A stretch of DNA of 64,000 nt from an uncultured Carboxylicivirga sp. (GTDB taxonomy: Bacteria; Bacteroidota; Bacteroidia; Bacteroidales; Marinilabiliaceae), in assembly GCF_963668385.1 (NCBI RefSeq), contig NZ_OY764327.1, positions 744,001 to 808,000 of the forward strand, in the 5' to 3' direction. The notes under the pieces are model-generated. The model was not told where the DNA came from. It searched no databases and saw only the letters and a program-made list of their open reading frames with translations. Shown here piece after piece: positions 52,751-60,645 of this stretch (within the stretch, counting starts at the first letter, position 1; each line of letters starts with the position of its first letter). The position numbers and the translations under genes are program-made.

Positions 52751-53699
52751 CTCTACTAATTAACCAATACGACTTAACTCTTTTTGCGAATGCTTCTGAA
52801 CTTTCTGCAAATATTTTACCTAGTAGTGGCCATAAATCACGAGTTATATGTTTACGTTCATTATCTATGCTTTTAATCAAACTTTGTTTTTCATCACCAC
52901 TCAATATTTCATATGGAGTTTCTTCTATTATTGAAATCGCTTCAGCTAAATCATGATCATTACCCAACGATTCAGAAGCTGCACTTAGCGATGATGAATA
53001 ATTTATAAAATACTCGGGCCATACAGCCTGCATCAACAGCATCTGATTTGATAAATATTTAACCTTTTTTCGAAGCTGATGTAATGTAGCATCATCTAGC
53101 TGTAGTTGGGCCGCTTCCATTTTATCAAGGCATTTTTTATAGGCATGTATTACACCATTATGTATCGTTTGTGGTCCTAAATCCTGAACCGGTATATCGC
53201 CTATCACTTTAATTTGTTCTTTACATTGCTTAATAAGCAAATCCATTACAGCCTCATCTGTCAATCTTTTCATCACGCTTTCTTTCTGCTCATTCAGGTA
53301 ACCTATAAAACGGATAAAGCTTTCTTCACTGATAATAAGTTCCTGAGCTTCGAAGCAGTTAGCTAGATACGATATAATAACATGTAAATCACGCAATCGG
53401 GACAATGCTGCCCCAGATTTTTTATACTTGGCATTTTCGACTAAAAAAAGTTCTTCACCAATATCATATCGGATTAGTCGAAGTAATGCCCGAAGTCGTT
53501 TATAAGACTTTCTAATTTCGTGAACAGATGTATCAATACTTGAAGGAATCCGTGCTTGTTGCTTAATGTAGTTCAACTGCTCAATAACAACTCGAACTAC
53601 ACCATCGCCAAATTCTTCTTCATTATCTATAATAAAACGATAGGTTGTCATAGGCTTCATTTTACTATTCAAACTACTAATTAATTTATTGAATTTCAA
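52746..53699 (-). CDS. CHAD domain protein
   Basis: The 317-residue helical protein has the CHAD signature VHEIRKSYKRLRALLRLIR (conserved His and Arg/Lys) with a second set, LHQLRKKVKYLSNQM, in the C-terminal half. CHAD domains bind polyphosphate; in other bacteria they localise to polyphosphate granules. There is no CYTH/adenylate cyclase partner next to it. The Ppx/GppA gene lies 6 kb away. Function here is unproven. Confidence 0.88.
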   Translation of the reverse strand: MKFNKLISSLNSKMKPMTTYRFIIDNEEEFGDGVVRVVIEQLNYIKQQARIPSSIDTSVHEIRKSYKRLRALLRLIRYDIGEELFLVENAKYKKSGAALSRLRDLHVIISYLANCFEAQELIISEESFIRFIGYLNEQKESVMKRLTDEAVMDLLIKQCKEQIKVIGDIPVQDLGPQTIHNGVIHAYKKCLDKMEAAQLQLDDATLHQLRKKVKYLSNQMLLMQAVWPEYFINYSSSLSAASESLGNDHDLAEAISIIEETPYEILSGDEKQSLIKSIDNERKHITRDLWPLLGKIFAESSEAFAKRVKSYWLISRE

Positions 53700-53784
53700 C
53701 TACAATTTTACATCTACAGTAAAATTCATAACTTTCACATATAAAAAGTGTAATTAGTCTGCCCTTAATTGAAAATAATTAAGC

Positions 53785-54828
53785 ATGAATAAACTGATAG
53801 TCTTCGTCTTACTTATCATTCTAAATCACACTCATTTTTTTGCACAATCAACCAGAAATAGTGGAAATAGTATTTTATTTGATGAAACCAGCCTTTTGAA
53901 AATCACCTTAAAAAGCGATTTTACTCAACTAATCAGAAACAAAAACAACGAAGAAATTTATTATAACGGTGAATGTACAATTCATTGGTCTGATACTTTC
54001 ATTGATGAAAAGAATATAAGGATAAAGGCCAGAGGATATTTTAGAAGATTAAACTGCTATTTTCCACCTCTAATGCTCAACTTCAAGCCCGATTCCTTAA
54101 AAACCGCTGACGGAACTTACGCAAAAGTTAAACTGGTTACTCATTGCCAAAAATCAAAAATCTATATAGACTATATTTTTAAAGAGTATCTAATCTATAG
54201 AATCTATGAATTATTAAGTCCCTATGCCTTAAAAACAAGGTTAGTTCAAGTTAATTACATCGATAGAGGAAAACGAACCCGACACGCACAAAGCATTGGA
54301 TTTTTAATTGAACCAATTGATGTACTTTGCCAACGCACCAATTCAATAGAACTAAAAAGCAAGAATTTTAACTTAAGCGAGGTTAATAATTTAGAAGCTG
54401 ATAGAGTCGCACTTTTCATGTACATGATTGGAAATACAGACTGGAGAATAAAAAGCGGCCACAATATAAAATTTATCAAACCCAACAATTTTAAAATCCT
54501 GAAAGTTACACCTGTACCATACGATTTTGATTTGTCAGGTTTGATCAATGCTTCTTATGCACATCCATCAGAATGGTCGGTGGCCGAAAGTGTTACAGAA
54601 CGTGATTTTTTAGGAAAATGTCGTATCAATGAAGATAATTATTATGAGCTCATCTCTGATTTTATAGACAATAAAGATCTCATTTATCAAACCATACTAG
54701 ATTTTGAATGGCTTGAACAAAAAAAGAGAAAATCACTTTTAAAATATATAGATTCGTTTTTTGATGAACTAGATAAACCCGACCGTTTTATAAAAAAACT
54801 CAATAGTACATGTATGGAGGATTATTAA
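53785..54828 (+). CDS. Secreted CotH-like protein
   Basis: The 347-residue protein has a signal peptide (about 1-20). Its C-terminal half has GNTDWRIKSGHNIKFI and VPYDFDLSG, which resemble the catalytic and metal-binding motifs (N-D-W...HN and DFD) of CotH-type atypical protein kinases. The middle has IRIKARGYFRRLNCYFPPL, also CotH-like (RGxSR region). Kinase activity is inference. It is followed 3 nt later by an epimerase gene, suggesting co-transcription. Confidence 0.6.
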   Translation: MNKLIVFVLLIILNHTHFFAQSTRNSGNSILFDETSLLKITLKSDFTQLIRNKNNEEIYYNGECTIHWSDTFIDEKNIRIKARGYFRRLNCYFPPLMLNFKPDSLKTADGTYAKVKLVTHCQKSKIYIDYIFKEYLIYRIYELLSPYALKTRLVQVNYIDRGKRTRHAQSIGFLIEPIDVLCQRTNSIELKSKNFNLSEVNNLEADRVALFMYMIGNTDWRIKSGHNIKFIKPNNFKILKVTPVPYDFDLSGLINASYAHPSEWSVAESVTERDFLGKCRINEDNYYELISDFIDNKDLIYQTILDFEWLEQKKRKSLLKYIDSFFDELDKPDRFIKKLNSTCMEDY

Positions 54829-54831
54829 AAT

Positions 54832-55647
54832 ATGGCAGCAAAAACTATTAGTATACTTGGATGCGGATGGCTTGGTCTTCCATTAGGACGAGAACTTGCT
54901 ATGCTTGGTTGGACCGTTAACGGATCGACAACAAATAAAAGTAAATTTAATCACTTACAAGAAAGCCATATCATACCTTATTTAATAGATTTAAACAAAC
55001 ATGAAACTAATGATGTAGCCTCATTCTTTCAAGCGGAATACCTACTAATTAACTTACCTCCTTCAAAATTAAATGATGTTTTTTTACAATACGCCAAACT
55101 GAAAAATTACATTGACAATGGTAACTGTAACAAGATAATTTTCATCAGTTCAACATCAGCCTATGGCAATATGGACGGCATCGCTACTGAAGAAACAACT
55201 GAGAATACAAATAACGAATTAAATTCCACTTTAAAACTCGAGCAGATTATATTGAGCCTCAATAAAAGTACAACCATCGTAAGGTTTGCAGGTTTGATAG
55301 GACCTGGGAGACATCCGGGACGCTTCTTTTCTGCCGAAAGAGAAATTAAAAATCCCAATTTTCCGGTTAACCTTATCCATTTAGATGATTGCATTGGAGT
55401 TATCACTACAATTTTGCAAAAAGAAGAGTGGAACCAAATATTCAATGCCTGTGCTGATAATCATCCTACCAAAAAAGAATTTTATACCAAAGCTTGCTTA
55501 AAACTAAATGGGAAAGCACCTTTATTTGACGATACAAAAACTAATGTATCAGGAAAATCAATCAGCAATGGCAAAATTAAAAAACTGCTTGGATACAAAT
55601 TTAAACATCCTGATTTACTACAATTACTAGATCAGGATCTTTTTTAA
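54832..55647 (+). CDS. NAD(P)-binding epimerase/dehydratase family protein (YeeZ-like)
   Basis: The 271-residue Rossmann protein has the dinucleotide motif ILGCGWLGLPLG, the SSTSAYG active-site strand and VRFAGLIGPGRHPG further on. It belongs to the atypical extended SDR group of which E. coli YeeZ is a member; substrates are unknown. It lies 3 nt after the CotH-like gene. The following 64 nt lead into the SAM riboswitch. Confidence 0.78.
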   Translation: MAAKTISILGCGWLGLPLGRELAMLGWTVNGSTTNKSKFNHLQESHIIPYLIDLNKHETNDVASFFQAEYLLINLPPSKLNDVFLQYAKLKNYIDNGNCNKIIFISSTSAYGNMDGIATEETTENTNNELNSTLKLEQIILSLNKSTTIVRFAGLIGPGRHPGRFFSAEREIKNPNFPVNLIHLDDCIGVITTILQKEEWNQIFNACADNHPTKKEFYTKACLKLNGKAPLFDDTKTNVSGKSISNGKIKKLLGYKFKHPDLLQLLDQDLF

Positions 55648-55711
55648 CTTTTGGTAAATCGACCAACTTCATCTAGCTTTGCACCTATTCACGGTGTGTG
55701 AATCAGTTTGA

Positions 55712-55802
55712 GTTTATTAAGAAGAAGGGAGAGACAGGCTCTATGAACTTCTGGCAACCACGAAAGCAGGTGCCAAAACCTGATCCATTTTTGGATGATA
55801 AT
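55712..55802 (+). ncRNA. SAM-I riboswitch upstream of aspartokinase
   Basis: The sequence follows the S-box consensus: a P1 helix (TTATTA near 55714 with GATAA ending at 55801), a GGGAGAGACAGGCTCTATGA P2/K-turn block, then GGCAACC at 55753-55759 pairing with GGTGCC at 55769-55774 (P3), the conserved AAAACC, and a P4 hairpin (ATCCA at 55783-55787, TGGAT at 55792-55796). It would bind S-adenosylmethionine. No clear rho-independent terminator follows, so control may act on translation or through a non-obvious expression platform between 55803 and 55926. Confidence 0.9.
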
Positions 55803-55926
55803 GAATTTAAACCTTTTATAGATTTTACTGCAATTATCCGCATTGCCTCTACGGCACAATAAACTTCGACTCTTTACAACTGGAATAACATTTTTGTACA
55901 GTGTAGTACCTTTTAATTCGAATGAA

Positions 55927-57297
55927 ATGAGGAAAGTGGTTGCCAAATTTGGCGGATCGAACTTGAAGCGTAAAGAAGATATTCAAAAACTTGTCAGAGT
56001 TATTAAAGCCTACGACAGGCCAATGGTCATTGTAGTTTCTGCTTTTTACGGAATAACAAATCACTTGATAAGATCACTAGCTGAAGTGAAAAAAGACGAG
56101 TCGCAGATCAACCTGTTAAAACAGTTTTTACGAGACATAAAAGAAGAAAGCATCTTCGAAAATTTTGAAGATGAAAACTGGCGCAAATCAACCATGATTA
56201 AAGTTGAAGAGCGCATTAATCAACTCGGACGTTACCTTACCGGAGTTCACTACATTGGAGATGTTCCAAAATTTGTTGAAGATGTTGTACTAAGCTATGG
56301 TGAGAGACTAAGTTCCTTAGTCTTAACTTCTATTTTGCAAGCCAATGGCATTAATGCAGAAGAAGCCTTACCGGAAGAAATGCCATTAATAACCGATGGT
56401 GAATTCGGAAATGCAACTGTCAATTACGAAGAAGCAGCACCTCATGTTCAAAATCGATTGAAGGAGGACAAAATCTATATCGTTCCAGGCTTTTACGGAG
56501 TTTCTACCGAAGGTAAAGTCACTTTATTAGGTCGAGGAGGTAGTGACTATTCAGCAGCAGCCATCGCACGTTGTCTTAATGCAGACTCTCTTGATGTTTG
56601 GAAAGACGTAGATGGTTTCATGAGTGCCGATCCTAAATTGGTTTCAAAGCCGAAGAAAATTACAAAATTATCATACTCTGAGGCAGCAGAGCTTTCCTAT
56701 TTTGGCGCTGGAATTTTACATCCCAGAACTGTCGAACCACTAAAGGAAGTTCGTATACCTATTAATATTAGCAATATTGATACCTTTTCTTCCGAAATAA
56801 TTGCTGGAACTACGGTATGCGAATCACACGAGATTAGTGATAACATTATCAAGAGCGTTACTTACAGTAACGACTTCTGCATCTTGAAATTACGTGGCGC
56901 CGGAGTCGGTTTAAAACAAGGTGTTTTGGCTAAAGTTACGTCAGCCCTTGATCGGGCCGGGATTAATATCAAATCGGTTGTAACCTCACAAATTGTAATC
57001 AACCTGTTGGTTTCTGTTGAAAACATTCAAAAAGCTCACCATGTAGTTGAAGAGTTAAACTTATCTGCCATTACTGAAATAATTGCTACAAACCACATAT
57101 CAACCATTGCAGTTGTTGGAGAAGGAATGCTTGATCAACCAGGAGTCTCAGGAAGGTTATTTATGGCATTAGCACGACAAAATATTAATGTATTAATGAT
57201 TATTTCTGGCGCATCTGCTGTAGCCAGTTATTTTATTGTCTCGGCCGATGATAGAGAAAAAGCAATCTCTGCAATTCATGAAGAGTTTTTTAAATAA
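55927..57297 (+). CDS. Aspartate kinase, monofunctional, SAM-riboswitch controlled
   Basis: Aspartokinase phosphorylates aspartate, opening the pathway to lysine, threonine and methionine. The 456-residue protein begins MRKVVAKFGGSN (KFGGSN kinase motif), has GRGGSDYSAAAIA and GILHPRT, and two ACT domains at the C-terminus (about 325-455; GVLAKVTSALDRAGINIKSV and QPGVSGRLFMALARQNINV). ATG at 55927 is chosen; a longer frame upstream to 55843 is leader. The SAM-I riboswitch in its leader ties it to methionine/SAM supply. The gene is followed by a strong bidirectional terminator. Confidence 0.93.
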   Translation: MRKVVAKFGGSNLKRKEDIQKLVRVIKAYDRPMVIVVSAFYGITNHLIRSLAEVKKDESQINLLKQFLRDIKEESIFENFEDENWRKSTMIKVEERINQLGRYLTGVHYIGDVPKFVEDVVLSYGERLSSLVLTSILQANGINAEEALPEEMPLITDGEFGNATVNYEEAAPHVQNRLKEDKIYIVPGFYGVSTEGKVTLLGRGGSDYSAAAIARCLNADSLDVWKDVDGFMSADPKLVSKPKKITKLSYSEAAELSYFGAGILHPRTVEPLKEVRIPINISNIDTFSSEIIAGTTVCESHEISDNIIKSVTYSNDFCILKLRGAGVGLKQGVLAKVTSALDRAGINIKSVVTSQIVINLLVSVENIQKAHHVVEELNLSAITEIIATNHISTIAVVGEGMLDQPGVSGRLFMALARQNINVLMIISGASAVASYFIVSADDREKAISAIHEEFFK

Positions 57298-57302
57298 AAA
57301 AG

Positions 57303-57330
57303 GGCTGCATCTCGTTAGATGCAGCCTCTT
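57303..57330. terminator. Bidirectional terminator between aspartokinase and amt
   Basis: GGCTGCATCT at 57303-57312 pairs perfectly with 57317-57326 around a CGTT loop. The plus strand continues TCTTTCCCTTT and the minus strand has six Ts, serving both convergent genes. Confidence 0.88.
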
Positions 57331-57362
57331 TCCCTTTCAATTATAGTAAAACAACGCAACGT

Positions 57363-58553
57363 CTAGTAATTGTATGAGCTTTGACCATGCTCATGAATAT
57401 CAAGTCCTTCACGTTCTTCCAACTCTGAAACACGAAGCCCCATTGTTGCTTTAAGAACCTGGAACAAGATTAATCCTAATCCGAATGCCCATGCTCCAAT
57501 AGATAAAACTCCTAAGGCCTGAATTCCTAACAATGAAAATCCACCACCATAAACAAGTCCACCTTCTTTAGCAAATACACCCACTAACAATGTGCCTAAA
57601 GCACCTGTAACACCATGTACCGATACAGCACCTACTGGATCATCCACTTTTAATACTTTATCAATAAATTCAATTGAGAATACTACTACAATACCTGAAA
57701 TAATACCAATTGCGATGGCTCCTTCAGGAGAAACTGCATCACAACCAGCTGTAATACCAACTAAACCTGCCAAAGCACCGTTTAATGTCATCGACAAATC
57801 AGGTTTTCCATAGCGGAACCAAGTAACAAACATAGTTGCTGCCGAACCTGCTGCTGCTGCAAGGTTAGTTGTAATGAAAATCGAAGCTACAGCATAAGCG
57901 TTATCACCACTTATAGCTAACTGTGATCCTGGGTTAAAACCAAACCATCCTAACCAAAGAATAAATACACCTAAAGCACCTAACACCATGTTATGTCCAG
58001 GGATAGCATTTGCTTTTCCATTGTATTTACCAATACGAGGTCCAATAGTCCAGGCTCCAGCTAAAGCAGCCCATCCACCAACAGAGTGTACTACTGTAGA
58101 TCCTGCGAAATCGTGGAAACCAAGCTCACTTAGCCATCCACCACCCCATACCCAGTGACCTGAGATAGGATAAATTACTAAGGTAATAATTAATGAAAAC
58201 ACAAGGTAAGTACTAAACTTCGTTCTTTCAGCCATAGCACCTGAAACAATTGTAGCCGCAGTTGCTGCAAAAACTGTCTGAAAGAATAAATTGTGTAAAT
58301 CATCAGGTTTATCGTAAAATAAATCAAATGCACCAAAGAAAGCTCCCTCTCCACCGTACATGATACTGTATCCAATAATGTAGAAAACCAATGAACCAAT
58401 TGAAAAGTCCATAAAGTTCTTCATAATAATGTTACCAACGTTTTTAGCTCTGGTAAAACCAGCTTCAACCATAGCAAATCCAGCCTGCATAAAAAATACT
58501 AATATACCGGCTACCAGGATCCATAATATATCTAATGCTCCGTTTGCGTCCAT
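57363..58553 (-). CDS. amt: Ammonium transporter
   Basis: The 396-residue membrane protein carries the Amt/Rh signatures: FFMQAGFAMVEAGF near the start, SGHWVWGGGW, and the twin-His region VHSVGGWAALAGAW with VSVHGVTGALGTLL. It conducts ammonium into the cell. It is preceded by glnK 35 nt upstream, the classical regulatory pair, and by a porin gene farther up; gltB is divergent. This indicates a nitrogen-scavenging block. Confidence 0.95.
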   Translation of the reverse strand: MDANGALDILWILVAGILVFFMQAGFAMVEAGFTRAKNVGNIIMKNFMDFSIGSLVFYIIGYSIMYGGEGAFFGAFDLFYDKPDDLHNLFFQTVFAATAATIVSGAMAERTKFSTYLVFSLIITLVIYPISGHWVWGGGWLSELGFHDFAGSTVVHSVGGWAALAGAWTIGPRIGKYNGKANAIPGHNMVLGALGVFILWLGWFGFNPGSQLAISGDNAYAVASIFITTNLAAAAGSAATMFVTWFRYGKPDLSMTLNGALAGLVGITAGCDAVSPEGAIAIGIISGIVVVFSIEFIDKVLKVDDPVGAVSVHGVTGALGTLLVGVFAKEGGLVYGGGFSLLGIQALGVLSIGAWAFGLGLILFQVLKATMGLRVSELEEREGLDIHEHGQSSYNY

Positions 58554-58588
58554 AATTTCTTCGTTTTAATGTGTTCGTTTTAGGTTAA

Positions 58589-58933
58589 TTACTTTTCATA
58601 AAGAGTTTCAGGTCCTGATTCGCCTGTTCTGATACGGAAGGTATCTTCTACATCGAAAACAAATACTCGTCCATCACCTATTTCACCTGTTTTAGCAGCT
58701 GAAATAATAGCTTGCACAGTTTTATCAGCATTTTCGTCTCTTACAATGATCGATAGTATACGACGCTCAATAATACTTGTGTCATAAAGGGTACCTCGGT
58801 ATAAATGTCCTTCACGAGCTACACCGGTACCTCTAACATCCCAATATGAGAAAAAAGTAATATCCTGTTCCTCTAGAGCAGACTTAACTGCCTCAAAACG
58901 AGACAAACGGATAACTGCTTCAATTTTTTTCAT
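58589..58933 (-). CDS. glnK: Nitrogen regulatory protein P-II
   Basis: The 114-residue P-II protein binds ATP/ADP and 2-oxoglutarate and gates the Amt channel. It begins MKKIEAVIRLSRFEAVKSAL; the T-loop has GVAREGHLYRGTLYD with the Tyr at the position that is uridylylated in other phyla, and the C-terminal GEIGDGRVFVFDVED is the B-loop region. It shares an operon with amt. An intrinsic terminator-like hairpin sits just upstream of its start, so its expression may depend on read-through from the porin gene. Confidence 0.94.
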   Translation of the reverse strand: MKKIEAVIRLSRFEAVKSALEEQDITFFSYWDVRGTGVAREGHLYRGTLYDTSIIERRILSIIVRDENADKTVQAIISAAKTGEIGDGRVFVFDVEDTFRIRTGESGPETLYEK

Positions 58934-58964
58934 GGCGTTATTTTTTATGGTTCATGTTTGTCTT

Positions 58965-59039
58965 AAAAAAAGGAATAGAGCACCGTAATGGCGTGATAAA
59001 GGTGTAGTTGTTTAAACTATTTCCTGACAGGTGCTCTAT
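58965..59039 (-). terminator. Terminator/attenuator between the porin gene and glnK
   Basis: Arms 58975-58984 and 59030-59039 are perfectly complementary over 10 bp. On the minus strand the stem is followed by TCC and seven Ts. It lies 32 nt upstream of the glnK start, leaving no room for a promoter. The 45-nt loop contains a smaller stem. Confidence 0.65.
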
Positions 59040-59110
59040 AACTTTTATAGATTTGGATTATGATATTTTATAGCAATTAATCAATTATATACTAACTGCT
59101 TTGTTTTATA

Positions 59111-60112
59111 TTAAAATGAATAAATTGCTGCTAACAAGAACTGTGTTGCCGATTTAGTAGGATTTCCATCTCCGTTTGTAAACACCTCATCCTTCGCCGA
59201 ATCCATTCTCAATTCAGTAGAGAAAGTTAATGGACCAGCATAATAATTTAGCGTAAATGTATTTGAGAAAACACTCTCTCCAACTGGCATCCAATCACTT
59301 TCTTTATCCATGAAGTATTCACCCCTATAACCTAAAGCTACTTTATCACTAAAGCTGTATTGTGGGTATAATGCAAAGCCTGTATAACCAGAATCTCCAT
59401 ATTTATCTGACACACTATAGTCTGCTACATTTAAACCCAAATAGAAAGCATCAGCTAATTGATAACCAGCTGTTAAATCTATAATTGTTCCAGATTCTGG
59501 ACCTGTACAAAAATTAATATACACATCCAAACCATCAACAGGAGACAATGACAATTGTGCACCAAAATCAGTAATATCAGTTTCATCTGTGTAAACATTC
59601 CAATCATTGAAAAGTCCAACCATTAAGCCAACCTTTTCACTAATTGCCCAGTCTACTTTTAAACCAGCATTTTGAAATGGACCAGCAGAAAACAGGTATG
59701 ATGTTGAGTAGTTGAAGTTACCCACAGGTGAAATAACTTCATATCCAACAAATGTTCCCATGTAACCGGCAGTTAAAGAAACTGCATCAGATAAAGCATA
59801 GTTTACATACAGATTCTGAATATTAACACCTTCAACAGGTAAAGATTGTGAACCTCTTGGGCCAAAAGATAACTCACCTACGAAAGAAGCTTTCCCAACT
59901 GTTTGTGAAAACCCTAAGTCAATCATACCTATAGAAACAGAGTTTTGATCTGATGCAAAACTTGTTGGTATTTGTGATTCACCTGAGAAATCATACTTAA
60001 AATAAGTATCGACCGAACCAGAGATCTCTAAACCTGTTTTTTCTTCTTCTTGAGCTGTAGCCAATAAACTTATTGACAGCCCCAATACAATTGCGCTAAA
60101 AAATTTTTTCAT
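59111..60112 (-). CDS. Outer-membrane beta-barrel protein (porin-like)
   Basis: The 333-residue protein has a signal peptide (about 1-20, ending LLATAQ) and alternating beta strands ending in aromatic YSF at the C-terminus, typical of outer-membrane barrels of the BBP2/porin type. Its place directly before glnK-amt and opposite gltB suggests a channel for small nitrogen compounds. Substrate is unknown. Similar barrel genes accompany amt in other Bacteroidota. Confidence 0.82.
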   Translation of the reverse strand: MKKFFSAIVLGLSISLLATAQEEEKTGLEISGSVDTYFKYDFSGESQIPTSFASDQNSVSIGMIDLGFSQTVGKASFVGELSFGPRGSQSLPVEGVNIQNLYVNYALSDAVSLTAGYMGTFVGYEVISPVGNFNYSTSYLFSAGPFQNAGLKVDWAISEKVGLMVGLFNDWNVYTDETDITDFGAQLSLSPVDGLDVYINFCTGPESGTIIDLTAGYQLADAFYLGLNVADYSVSDKYGDSGYTGFALYPQYSFSDKVALGYRGEYFMDKESDWMPVGESVFSNTFTLNYYAGPLTFSTELRMDSAKDEVFTNGDGNPTKSATQFLLAAIYSF

Positions 60113-60278
60113 CGGAATGTGGTTAATAAATAGTTAATATTTGCCTTATTAATTATTTGTTGATTGGGGGAGCAAAACAATAAAAAGTACTTTTTTTCAT
60201 TTCAACCCTCACTTCTGAGGGGTGTGCTATGCAAATATATCTGAAAAAAAATTTCATATCCTAATTTTTTGCGAGGTA

Positions 60279-60302
60279 TTTTTTCATTTTTTCATTTTTT
60301 CA
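60279..60302 (+). repeat. Tandem repeat of TTTTTTCA, three copies
   Basis: Three perfect 8-bp units follow each other in the porin-gltB control region. Such a repeat is prone to slippage and could alter promoter spacing. Confidence 0.8.
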
Positions 60303-60506
60303 CAGGTTTTACTATGAATTTATAGGGGGTAGAAGCAAAATACTATCAATTTATTTTTTCACACCCCCTCACCAATGGGGTGTCATTCAAATATTACTAG
60401 TTTTTTATTTGACATTGTAATCATAAGCACATCAAAAAAACCTGCTAAATGTCATAAAATTAGCACCACACAACCCCAAATAGTTGGAATTTGATGTTGA
60501 AATTTA

Positions 60507-60514
60507 TATTTTTG
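60507..60514 (+). promoter_or_regulatory. Promoter -7 element (TAnnTTTG) for gltB
   Basis: TATTTTTG, in the common TATATTTTTGC context, lies 131 nt before the gltB ATG. A TTTG occurs at 60490-60493 but with only a 13-nt spacer. The leader is long and contains small hairpins. Confidence 0.55.
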
Positions 60515-60645
60515 CTTACGATTATTCACAAGGAAATGCTTGTCACTTTCTAAATGTAAGATGTTTTGATGAGCACAACGGCAGAGAGATTAAATTACCG
60601 TTCAGGGAATAAGTAGTTGAGTAACTCTCCATAATTGATGATAGT

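Larger units (their letters stand above)
60113..60645. other. 533-nt divergent control region between porin-glnK-amt and gltB
   Basis: No credible gene lies here. It contains G-run boxes followed by CAAA on the plus strand at 60166-60177, 60219-60238, 60325-60342 and 60377-60396, two small hairpins (CCCTCA/TGAGGG near 60206-60221 and ACACCCC/GGGGTGT near 60361-60383), a tandem repeat at 60279-60302 and a plus-strand promoter at 60507-60514. A minus-strand TATATTTG element is at 60232-60239. Confidence 0.65.

Noticed and set aside
55843-55926. N-terminal extension of aspartokinase upstream of 55927
   Set aside because: The kinase fold begins at MRKVVAKFGG; the extension is the translated riboswitch leader and lacks any family match.
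60216-60236. Possible sigma54 promoter (GG-N10-GC) in the gltB control region
   Set aside because: Only the GG and GC dinucleotides fit; the TGGCAC and TTGC contexts do not, and a consensus Bacteroidota promoter exists closer to the gene.
60279-60302. Tandem TTTTTTCA units as a CRISPR-like array
   Set aside because: Units are 8 bp with no spacers and no cas genes are present; it is a simple repeat.
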